From the NCBI GenBank assembly GCA_001599815.1, contig BCIA01000002.1, positions 4,747,626-4,811,625 on the forward strand: a stretch of DNA of 64,000 nucleotides, written 5' to 3'. Position 1 is the stretch's first letter; the number at the start of each line of letters is the position of its first letter. The notes below the pieces were generated by a model, which was given only the letters and a program-made list of their open reading frames with translations, searched no databases and was not told the DNA's origin. Origin of the DNA: Furcasterigmium furcatum. Lineage: Eukaryota > Ascomycota > Sordariomycetes > Glomerellales > Plectosphaerellaceae. Of the stretch, positions 52,544 to 62,603 are shown in pieces. A program made the position numbers and the translations under genes.

Positions 52544-54574
52544 TTAGTGATGACCGCCGATGTCCTTGACGGCCTGTAAGATGCCTTCCACGATAGCCAC
52601 CACTCCACAGGCACCCGGGTCTGGAATCTTTGTCCGAGAATCAGATGGCTCGTCCTCGCTAGCTGAAACGTAGGTGCTTCGCCCGAATTTGCTTTCGATG
52701 TCACTGGTTCCCAGGCACCCCCGTCTTGCTGCCTCAACCGCGATCCCAAGTGCCGCAAGCGGGTCATTTCCCTCGCATTTGGTCGAGAGAGTTTCGACAA
52801 ACGGGATTAAGGAGTCCATCATCGTCCTGTCACCAACCCTTGCCGCGGTGACCTTCAGTAGGCCGTCCAGGGCAGCCCTTAGGACCCCGGCCAGGTAGGC
52901 GAGGTCTACAGTCGAGGGAGCAGAGTTCTCAGTGACGGCCGAGGCCAGTCCAGTCAAGAAGACAGCGTATATGGCGCCCGAAGTGCCGCCCATACTCTGA
53001 GAGATGAGATTGGCAACGCCAATGACCGCGTGAGAAAGGCTTGTGGGATCGATGGTTTTGTCGTCCAGACCTCGAACAAGCGCGGCAGAGCCGCTGACAA
53101 GAGTTGTGCCGCAGTCTCCATCTCCAAGAATGGTATCCATGCGAGTGATCTCGGGTTCTTCTTTGGCAAGTGTCTCGTGGATCGCTCGTATGATCCTACC
53201 TACCAGAGCAGGGTTACCTAGATCCATGTCAGCAGACCGGGAGAGGATCGGGATAGTGGACACTTACTAGGGACTCGCGGAATATCTGCAGCGGCATTAT
53301 TGGCGAAGCTGGAAGTTGCTTGAGACCCGTTACTGTAGGCCAACTCGGGTCTTTCTGCCCAAGCCTCTGCTGAAATGGTGTTGGTCCATCCGACGGCATC
53401 CGTCGGGTGATCCAGCCACTCGAGTACCTTTGAAGAAAGCGCTTCGCTCTTGGGCAATGAGAGCAAGGTAATGCTGAACCCAGGCCCGTTCAGGGCGGAG
53501 AGGAAAGTTCCAGCATAAACTCTTGCGGGCCGTAGTTGGTAAACGATTTTGAGCTGTGAAACCACCTCACCCGTGACTGCCGCGATGTCGAGGCACGATA
53601 AGGACCCCAGATTGTTGATCAACAAAACGGTGTCATGCGTGTTACTGCGAGGGCGGCTTTCGAGGTAGTTTCGATCCTGATCTTCCGTATCGAGAATCGA
53701 ACGGAGGAGGCTGTTGATGATGGCGGCGAGATGCGCACGTGGACGAACGCGCCTACTTCCAGGTTCGTTATGAATCCCGATGCCAACCTCGACCTCATCG
53801 GGCTCGAGCCGCTGGATCTGTGCCTGTCCCGGGAGACTGCACGCATCGAGTCCTACTCCGATGGTACCAACGTTCCGGGCGGCAAACTGAGCAGCCTCTT
53901 CCACCTGGTCAAGATCCAGCCCGGCTTCTGCTGCAGCCCCGGCAACTTTGTGGACCAAAACTGTCCCCGCCAAACCTCGTCTGCCAACGCGAGCCGATCG
54001 CTTCCGGCCGATCGAGACATCGTCGGCGACGACCACCATACGAACAGGATTGCGTGACGTAATGCGCTGGCGCTCGATTGCAAGGGCGAAGTTAAGCTTG
54101 TCTCCGGTGTAGTTCTTGACAATAACCAGTGTGCCCTTGAGCGACTGGACCTGGCGGAGGCCGGCTTCAATCTGGAGAGCATTCGGTGACGCAAAAACGG
54201 CTCCACAGACTGCCGCATCCAACATCCCCTTGCCAACATATCCTGCATGAGCAGGCTCGTGTCCAGAGCCGCCTGCGTAGTTTGATGTTAGATTGATTCT
54301 CTTGCTCCTGGCATTTTGACGAACCTCCGCTGATGATAGTTACCCGATCGCGGCGGTCTTTCTCCTTTGTGTAGATAGCTGGTTTCACTTGTCAGCGTCG
54401 TCACAGAAGGCAATATCAAGAAGGGGGGTAGCATTTCTTCATATACGCACGAACATACTCACTTTTGTTTTGGCTGTCATATTGGAGGGCCGGATGCATT
54501 GCCAAGAACCCTTGTACCGCGCTCTCCAGGGCTGACGCCCCGTCAGCAGTGATTGACATGATGTTTCCAGGCAT
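52544..54574 (-). CDS. Dihydroxyacetone kinase (DAK1-type, DhaK + DhaL domains)
   Basis: Four exons on the minus strand (54574-54463, 54387-54325, 54272-53268, 53217-52544) sum to 1,854 nt, 617 aa; ATG 54559 is an alternative start. The DhaK half: VTIISGGGSGHEPAHAGYVG across an exon junction, the substrate-binding His in VEVGIGIHNEPGSRRV, and LLINNLGSLSCLDIAAV. The DhaL half: ATP/Mg motif RMDTILGDGDCGTTLVSGSA and SQSMGGTSGAIYAVFLTGLA. The enzyme phosphorylates dihydroxyacetone or a short ketose such as erythrulose using ATP. Several loops differ from common Dak1 (GIHNE for GIHGE), so the ketose may not be dihydroxyacetone. It is divergent to the ATP-grasp gene and may be the kinase step of the neighbouring pathway. 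Confidence 0.9.
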
Positions 54575-54915
54575 GGTTCCGAAAAAGGCTCAACCAAAGC
54601 TGCAAATAGCTGTTCCACCGACACAAGGCAACTTTCTACCGCCATCACTTTCATATTCATACTCTTACATCAATCGAAGGTCCATCCTCAAAATACGCCG
54701 GCAACTTGACCTCCGAAGCCACACTGGTGGGGCCGTGATGCCGCCGCACGAAAATGGAGCTCGGCTTTGCTCCGGGCTCCACTAATCGAGCTGGGGGTTT
54801 AGCCGATTCCCAAAGCTCCATCTGCTCCCTTCCCTTTCTCCCCTTCCTAGGAGGTTGAAGCCTAGCTGCGCTCTTCCACTTCGTCATCTCAACGGAGGCA
54901 TCGTAGCCAGAAATC
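54575..54915. other. Divergent promoter region
   Basis: About 340 bp between divergent kinase and ATP-grasp genes. No gene. Confidence 0.5.
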
Positions 54916-56239
54916 ATGAACCATTTTCCGGGTATTGCCCGCAGAGGCCTTTTGCCCTCCCCTTTGCGATCCTGGGTCCATTGGACGAGGGCGCCGGCTC
55001 CGCAAGTCCGCTTCATCTCATCGTCACCACCTCGGCACAAGCCCAGAGTCGCGGTGTTATTCCAAGACATTGAGCCTCCCCTGATTGATGGCAGCCGAAA
55101 ACCCAGGAAACCTGGCGGTGAGACGTCCCGCAGAGGATCCCATTCGCACCTTGCGAGGCTTGGATGCTGACAATTGACACTCCACAGGCTATCGCGACTC
55201 TGGCGCTGACATTGCCTACAACTTGAGTTTATCGAACGATGTCGACGTCTTGAGCCCGACGCTCAATCCCAACCCTTCCAAGGAAGCGGATTGGTGTTTC
55301 TCCGACTCGGAAGATGGAATCATCGATGCCATTGACAAAGGAGCCACCCATCTCTGGGCGAACACCATTCTCTTCGCATCTCACCCCCTCCAGACATCAA
55401 CTCGAATTGGCCATCACAAAGATAACGTCCGCATAATTGGCCAGGGTCCTCTCGTGGTCGACAAATACGACGACAAGAACTTTGTCAACGAGCTTCTTCG
55501 GCATCGAGGCACATTCACAATGCCGCGCGCCACCACGCTGTATCTGGACCGAGAAAGCCCACAGCTTGACTCACTCAAGTACCCTGTCGTTGGAAAGCCT
55601 GCCCGCGGCCGTGGGAGCCACGGTGTGAAGGTCTGCCGCAATGCCGGGGAGCTCAAGGCTCATGTTGAGAACCTGTCACAAGAAGGCCTCAGGGTCATCA
55701 TTGTTGAGGAATTCCTCTCCGGTGAGGAGGCCACAGTTACAGTCATGCCTCCATCAGGCGACAAGGGATACTGGTCGCTTCCCGTCGTGACCCGGTTCAA
55801 TCACCTAGAAGGCATTGCCCCATACAACGGTGTTGTCGCGGTGACCTCGAACTCTAAGGCGGTCGTCGGCTCGCGGGACCCAGCCTACGAGAAGGTTTCC
55901 AGGGAGTGCGAGCGTGTCGCCGAGTTGCTGGGAACCACCGCCCCTATTCGCGTCGATGTTCGCCGTTTCAATGACCTCGGGGGCGACTTTGCCCTTTTCG
56001 ACGTCAACATGAAGCCGGTAAGCCTGCACAAGAGATGTTACAAACGTTGGCATAGCTAATACTGTTGGATCTAGAACATGACGGGACCAGGCCGCCCCGG
56101 AAGAGACGACCAAGCGAGCCTGACGTTGATGGCAGCGGCGGCTTTGGGTTGGGATTATAAGGAGTTGCTGGCTCAAATTCTCCGCACATCCTCGTCGTTG
56201 GATTCTTTAAGACGGCAGTTGCCGCAAAGCGGACTGTGA
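54916..56239 (+). CDS. ATP-grasp ligase-like protein, probable mitochondrial
   Basis: Exons 54916-55117, 55188-56017 and 56075-56239 sum to 1,197 nt, 398 aa. The N-terminus MNHFPGIARRGLLPSPLRSW is Arg-rich without acidic residues, then VRFISSSPP, a typical mitochondrial presequence. RVAVLFQDIEPPLIDG begins the mature fold. The ATP-grasp core includes YPVVGKPARGRGSHGVKVC, VIIVEEFLSGEEATVTVMPP and the Mg site DLGGDFALFDVNMKPNMTGP. It resembles D-Ala-D-Ala ligase/carbamoyl-phosphate synthase-fold enzymes that join a carboxylate to an amine or similar group. Fungal relatives are uncharacterised as far as I know, so no reaction is assigned. Confidence 0.85.
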
Positions 56240-56794
56240 GGAAGCTGTGATGAAGTAGTAGATCGAGTTAGATCACGGAAGTGCATGCGCATGGTGTCTG
56301 GAGGCACGTGAGCCACACTTGCCACGTTTCTGTGCAGATGCTGAAGATTTCGGGCATGCCGGAACCGTTGTATGAGTGCGAAATCATAAATGTCGATGCA
56401 TAGGCGATATTATTGAAGACTTGCTAAAGGGAATGGTTTCGTATTAAGAAATGAAATACCTGCTTGTGAATGTATGTATACAACAGGATTGTTTTGTGAG
56501 AACACTAGGCAAACGAGGGTTATCCTAAGAAGTATGGCAGACGGTGGAAACGCGAATATTTACTATACAGAGATCCCCTGGTGGCTGAAGCTCTAGGATA
56601 CTTGTCTAACTTGGGTATGGGCTGTATGGGTCATCACATGAAGGCACATGCAACCAACTATACAGACAAGCCCGATGGTAAGGTGATGGATCTCTAATGA
56701 GTCGTAACGCAGTTGAAAGAAAATCGGGAATACAATGGCACTCTTGTCTGATATTCTATACACTCCTGGTGGCCCCCCCCCCATGCACCTCAAG
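56240..56794. other. Intergenic between convergent genes
   Basis: About 555 bp, AT-rich. A run of ten C at about 56773-56782 is the only simple repeat. No gene. Confidence 0.5.
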
Positions 56795-57308
56795 TTACGC
56801 TAGCTCGAGCTCCTCCGGTGTGATGATGCCCAATGACTTTACCAAGCGGCTGAAGTCGCACATGTATTCGTCCTCAGCATCTACCTCAAAGTCGAAACGG
56901 CAGAGGTCCTCCTTGAAGGGAAACATGTATTTTTGCGTAACCCTAGAAATAGAGGAAAGTTTATCAGTAGGAAAGCCGCCGTAGGTACGGCTGTATGTTA
57001 CTTACCACGTGTGCTCCTTGCTCGCTTGGTACTCTTCTAGAGCGGCCCGATCCTCGTGAAAGCTTAGGAGGGCAAACTCGAAACCCTTGCTTCGCTCTAT
57101 GGGGTCCGTGACAGACGGACCCCCCACGATGAGACGATTATCCTTAACGCATGGCAAACTCTTCAGCTTTTTGAGCTCCCTGACGAACGTATCCTTGTGT
57201 TCGCGTGTGACTTCGGGACGAAACCGGAAAAAGACTGATCGGTGTTGTCAGCATTCTTCTCAAGATCGGGTAAATCTGGGGGAGCTCACCCATGTGAATG
57301 AGTGTCAT
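56795..57308 (-). CDS. Dabb (stress-responsive A/B barrel) domain protein
   Basis: Minus strand, three exons: 57308-57291, 57234-57006, 56942-56795. The product, about 131 aa, reads MTLIHM, FFRFRPEVTREHKDTFVREL, LPCVKDNRLIVGGPSVTDP, ALLSFHEDRAALEEYQASKE, HTWVTQKYMFPFKEDLCRFD, the dimeric alpha-beta barrel Dabb fold, ending in an acidic tail. The first junction (GTGAGC donor after ATG, CAG before TCTTTT) leaves the phase one nucleotide short (exons sum to 395 nt), although the protein on both sides clearly matches one domain. Either the true start lies elsewhere or there is a one-base change. Dabb proteins act in stress, olivetolic-acid-type cyclisation and haem handling; role here unknown. 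Confidence 0.75.
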
Positions 57309-57975
57309 TATTTCAAAATTCTGAAGATGCACGAGCAGAAGTGTTCTTGGCAGATGTGCTGTGAGCCAAACGGGGAGGGATACGCCCCCATAAACGAAAA
57401 GACGGCCGTGCAAAACCAACATAGGATCTACAAGCCCGGCTGCATGCCACGGGAATATCCAAGGGAATCACCCCCGGTATGCCGTATTGGATGCCGGGAG
57501 AGCACGGGATCAGGCCGACTACCGGCGCGGGTCTCGGTGTCAACCCAGGTCGGGGTTCAACCGGGCACTACGGCAAATTACCGCCCCATGACAAAGGATC
57601 AGGAGAGCTAGGCCCTGGAAGACTTGGATCCAGACGCCATTGACACCTTTTGTATGGGTTCCAGCACTAGCTGTCCCCATGGGGTTTGAGGAAGCGACGC
57701 TATTGTGCCCCGAGCGGGGAGGCTGGATGGAGGCCGGGGGCCCAGATCCAGGTGCCTCCGTCAGCATCGGGTCATGATCTCTTCTTACACGTCCACACTC
57801 GACAGAGAGGCATGGGTCGCCGCCGTATTGTCAAGCACTGAGTGTTGTTCAGAACTCATCAAGATAACGCTTTATATTTAAATACTTGCGATGCCCAGCC
57901 CATCTGCCCGGCTTCTCCAGATCCTCACTTAGCCAAACTCAACCTTCTAACTTCTCACCTATCCCATTTGCCAAT
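57309..57975. other. Divergent promoter region
   Basis: About 665 bp between the divergent Dabb gene and the transporter gene. A TATA-like stretch is listed separately. No gene. Confidence 0.45.
57872..57883 (+). promoter_or_regulatory. TATA-like stretch of Dal5-type transporter gene
   Basis: TTATATTTAAAT about 100 nt before ATG 57976. Confidence 0.4.
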
Positions 57976-59701
57976 ATGGATCCAAACAAGAAGTCGATTG
58001 AACAAGACGCTAAGTTCCACAGCGAACACGATGAAAAGAAGGTCGGGGACGAGGATAATCGACTTCACCTTGCCCAGCGCATGTCGGAGGAGGAGTTTCT
58101 TGATGCCGAAAACCTCCTCAAGCGAAAGCTGGACCTGCGCCTACTTGCCTGCGTCTGGCTTATCTTCGTTCTCAACTATCTCGACAGGGTATGTGTGGCC
58201 CCTATGCAGATTTGAGGCTTTCTGTTTCTCCTCATCTTCTCACCATGTGTCGCTGTGCAGAACAATATCGCGGCTGCAAAGGTGTCCGGCATCGCCGTCA
58301 GCCTGAATCTCTCCAACAGTCAATATGCAACCGCTGTGGCCATCCTATTCGTGGGATACGTCTTGATGCAGATTCCATCAAACGTTTTCCTGGCTCAGCT
58401 TCGACCATCCCTCTACCTCCCTGGCTGCATGGCTGCTTGGGGTGTCATCTCCACCCTCACAGGCGTCGTTCACAACGCTGCCGGTCTCTACGCGTGTCGA
58501 TTCTTCCTAGGCTTCGTCGAGGCTGCTTTCTACCGTAAGTCAATCTGTCGTGACGACATGACATCGTTAATAAGGTGGCAATCAAAATTCTAACCACGAG
58601 GACTTAACAGCTGGTGCACTGTTCCTGATCTCGTCTTGGTATCGGCGTTCCGAGATGGGCCTCCGAAGCGCTGTGCTTTTCTCCGCCACGCAGCTCGGCA
58701 GTGCTGTTTCTGGTCTAATCGGGGCTGGTATTCAAGGAGGGCTTGATGGCGCAAGAGGTCTGGAGGCATGGCGCTGGCTGTTCCTAATCGAAGGGAGCAT
58801 CACAGGTCAGTGGTAATCACGGGAAGTGCGTTTGACCGGTGCTGACAGCGTAGTAGTTGCCGTGGCTTTGGGTTGCATCTTTGTACTTCCCGACTGGCCC
58901 TCCACCACGCGTTGGCTGACGCCCACTGAGCGAGCCGTGGCCGAGTGGCGCCTCATCAAGGATGCCGGACAGGTCGATGAGGACGACGAACGTTGGAGCT
59001 ATGGATTCCAGCTCGCGTTCAAGGATTGGCGCGTCTACGTCTTTGCCGCCATGTTCTTCTGCCTTCAGGTCGCCGCAGCCACATCCAACTTTTTCCCCTC
59101 CGTCGTGCAGACTCTGGGATACAGCCGTGTCACGACACTGCTTCTCACAGCCCCTCCTTACATTCTCGGTCTCATCTTCTCCGTCGTCAATAACTGGTCC
59201 GCCGATAGACTCAACAACTCATCATTCCACGTCATGTGGCCGCTGGCGCTGGCCATCATCGGTTTCGTCGTGGCGGCTGCGTCTCTAAGCACAGGTCCGA
59301 GATATTTTGCCATGATGCTCATGGTTGGCGGAGGTCACGGCGCAAACGCCGTCGTGCTCGCCTGGACTCAAAAGACGATGCTTCGGCCCCGCATCAAGCG
59401 TGCCGCAGCCGTTGCTTTTGTCAATGCATTTGGCAACATTGCGCAGGTCTGGACGTCCTATCTGTGGCCGGATTCGGACAAGCCTCGCTACGTCCTCGCA
59501 ATGTCCGTCAACTCTGGCTTCGCACTGGGTACTATCATCCTCGCCATGGTCATGAGAATCATTCTCCAGAAGGCGAACAAGAGACTGGATGCCGGTGTCG
59601 ACGTCGCCGAAGTCATGAAGGGAGAGGCACATGCTGAGGTCGCAGGTCTTTCCGAGCAAGAGAGGGCTGAGAGGCGCGCAGCTTTCCGGTATATCACGTA
59701 A
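57976..59701 (+). CDS. MFS transporter, Dal5/allantoate permease type
   Basis: Exons 57976-58188, 58261-58534, 58611-58805 and 58854-59701 sum to 1,530 nt, 509 aa. The N-terminal acidic cytosolic tail is followed by KRKLDLRLLACVWLIFVLNY then LDRNNIAAAKVSG, the anion:cation symporter (Dal5) sign. Other motifs: FVGYVLMQIPSNVFLAQLRP, ACRFFLGFVEAAFYPGALFL, SSWYRRSEMGLRSAVLFSAT, EAWRWLFLIEG, LPDWPSTTRWLTPTE. Twelve membrane helices, plasma membrane. Members import allantoate, nicotinate, biotin precursors, dipeptides or organic acids. Substrate unknown. Confidence 0.92.
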
Positions 59702-60685
59702 AGCTTTAAAGCCACGTGATGTTTGGTGACGCGAGTATGTCTGGCAACTGACCAGGGACTTGAACGAGTCTCCCGATAACGTCATAAGCAAGTGCGGGAA
59801 ACTCTACGAAGTCTGGCTAGAAGCGCGTCAGATGCCAGATAGACCCCAGATGGATGGACGTGGACGTCGAATGTGCAGCAGGGAGGCAAAGCCGGCAGAT
59901 TCTACGGCTGCCTACGTCAACATGTCGATACCAACTGTATGAAGTAGGAGGCAAAAACGGGCTAACTAGACATAGATCTTAGGAGGAGCGCACTGGCCAA
60001 TGCATAACAGTCATTCATTCGGTGTGGTAGGCGAGATCGCTCGTGTATTATGAGGCGCCATAAGGGTTCTGTGCTCTAAGCCACGGATTATAAAAGACGT
60101 ATCTCTCTTAGAGTCTAGATGTGACCCGTATATCACAAGTCAGGCATTTTCGGTATTCGTGGAGATTACAAGAGAATAAAAGCTTGCCTAAAGCACATCG
60201 ATAGCTATATTATTTCCTTCTGCTTCAACTCCCACTTGACAGCGATCTTGACTCCCTGAACTAGGTGAGATATGGCCTGCTGATAAGGCCCACGGGTTGG
60301 TTGCTGGTTTATTCCACACACCACCACATAGGAAACATTCCGTCTTTTCTCTCCCAAGTCTTGCGAGCATTGCATCCTCCATGCGGGGAAATCGGACCCT
60401 CAGCGACAAATGTGAACTGCACTATCGTCGCGGAGATCGGGTGGGGGTGGGCCGGGGCGATGGTTAGCTCACGGGGAGATCGGGTCGGAAGCAACCAACA
60501 CTCCAACCTCCTCAACATCCTCGCGACTTGGCACCCAATGACCTCCATTCCACGACCCGGCAACGTGGATGCGCGGGGAGATGCTGCGGAGAGCTGGTCG
60601 TCCGGGGTAAGTGAATCTGGGGTACATTATTACGGCTTCCTCTCTCATCAATTGCTGACCTTTCCTTTGAAGTTGAGACGACAGC
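59702..60685. other. Intergenic between tandem transporters
   Basis: About 985 bp; presumed 3' UTR and promoter. No gene seen. Confidence 0.45.
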
Positions 60686-62304
60686 ATGAATTCAACAGCA
60701 GGACATATCAACATGAACTCTACAGAGAAACCCTCCCCTGAGGCTTCTATCCATCTCGAGGCCACAGCCCCTGTCGCTGATAGCCATGGATTTGATCCCG
60801 CCGCGGAAAAGAAGCTCCTCCGCAAACTCGACTTGCATCTCATCCCTATTCTCAGCCTTCTGCTGCTTTGTGCCTTCGTCGACCGGCAAGTGCTCAAAAT
60901 CCGATGGCCGGTTTAAATATACCCTCTGCTAACCCAAAATCAGCATCAACATTGGCAATGCCAGGATTCAGGGCTTGGAAGCAGACCTCAACATGACAGG
61001 GCATGACTACAACATCGCCCTCTTCACCTTCTTCATCACCTACATCCTGTTTGAGGTGCCGTGCAACATGCTCCTCAAACAAATCAGACCCTCGGCATTC
61101 CTCAGCTCCATCATCGGGGCATGTGGCATCGTCACGATAGGACAAGGCGTTACGCAGTCCTTCGGCGGCCTGGTCGCCTGCCGCGTGCTCATCGGTCTCT
61201 TCGAGGCGGGATTCGTCCCAGGATGCATTTACCTGATTTCTATGTACTACAAGCGCCACGAGCTCCAGTGGCGTATCAACCTATTCTACACGGCCTCGAT
61301 TCTCGCCGGCGCCTTCTCGGGCCTCCTGGCATATGCAATTGCCCACATGGCGGGTATCGCTAACTATGGCGGTTGGAGGTGGATTTTCATCCTTGAAGGC
61401 AAGCCATTCCCTTCGAGCAACACCCTGAATCTCCCTCATTCATGCTAACGAAAGCGCCGTCCCAGGGGCCGCAACCGTTCTGATTGCCATTTTCGCCTAC
61501 TTCTACACGCCCGACTGGCCACAGACGTCCAAGTTCCTCACGGAAGACGAACGAAAACTGCTGCTGGCCCGTTTAGCCGCCGACACGCCCGATTCCACCA
61601 TGAACCACTGGAACAAGGGCACCGCGAAGCGCGTCTTCGGCGACGTCAAGATCTGGCTCGGCGCCCTCATGTACCTCGGCATCGTCACCACCACCTACAG
61701 CACATCGTTCTTCACCCCGACGATCCTCAGGCAGCTCGGCTGGACCTCTCTGAGGGCCCAGGTCATGTCCATCCCGATCTACCTCGCCGCCGCGGTGGTG
61801 ACCCTGACCGGGGCAATCTTCTCCGACCGGCTCAAGCACCGCTTTGGCTTCATCCTGTTCGGCTGCGGCCTCACCACCATCGGCTACGGGATCCTCCTCG
61901 CCATGCCTTCCGTGCCTGTTGGGGCGCGCTACTTCGCCCTGTACCTGATGAGCTGCGGCTGCTGGCTCGCGCAGCCGATCACGGTCGTGTGGCTGAACAA
62001 TAACCTCGGCGGACACTACAAGCGCGGCGTCGGAGCGGCGATTCAGCTGTCCATCGGCAACTGCTCGGGCTTTGTGGCCTCGAACATCTTCCTCCCGGAG
62101 CAGGCGCCGAGATATCTCTTCGGGTACGGGATCGGGCTCGGGTTCGTGTGGCTCTGCGTCCTTGCGGCGTGTGTGTTTGACTTTTGGATCCGGCGTGAGA
62201 ATAGGCTGCGTGATGCCGGGAAGCGCGACCACCTTCTCAGCCTGGACGAGGACGAGGTGAACAATCTTGGCGATGATCACCCGAGCTTTAGGTTCACGCG
62301 CTGA
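60686..62304 (+). CDS. MFS transporter, Tna1/Dal5 type, with two GC-AG introns
   Basis: Exons 60686-60885, 60944-61398 and 61466-62304 sum to 1,494 nt, 497 aa. Both introns start GCAAG: exon 1 ends in VDR and exon 2 continues INIGNARIQG; exon 2 ends FILEG and exon 3 continues AATVLIAIFAYF. CTAAC-like branch points lie before each acceptor. Family signs: KKLLRKLDLHLIPILSLLLL, FITYILFEVPCNMLLKQIRP, CRVLIGLFEAGFVPGCIYLI, SMYYKRHELQWRINLFYTAS, YGGWRWIFILEG. Twelve helices. Close in type to high-affinity nicotinate permease Tna1, but Dal5-family substrates cannot be read from sequence. An ATG at 60716 is an alternative start. Confidence 0.92.
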
Positions 62305-62603
62305 GTGTTAGTTGGATCTGTCTTTCTTCTTGAGTTACTGGGTTGATGATTAAGCTTGCGGGGTTGACAGGGCAGTCTGAATAGGAGTAGGTAGCCGGGT
62401 GGCACAGAGCACGTCGATTAAGGAGACGGCCCCGTAGACAATATGACCTAATATTGCTTCAACTGCCTCTCGCGTCTTTTTCAGATTCAGAAATGATTAT
62501 ATAGATCTGACGGTGTGTTACTCAACTTGAATTAATTGAGACTGATGGAACGTTCCGAGAAAAGATATCAGGCTTGTTGAATGATGATCTCAACAGTCAG
62601 TCG
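62305..62603. other. Intergenic between convergent genes
   Basis: About 300 bp with 3' UTRs. No gene. Confidence 0.5.

Noticed and set aside
56772..56783. Run of C residues
   Set aside because: Ordinary homopolymer in intergenic DNA.
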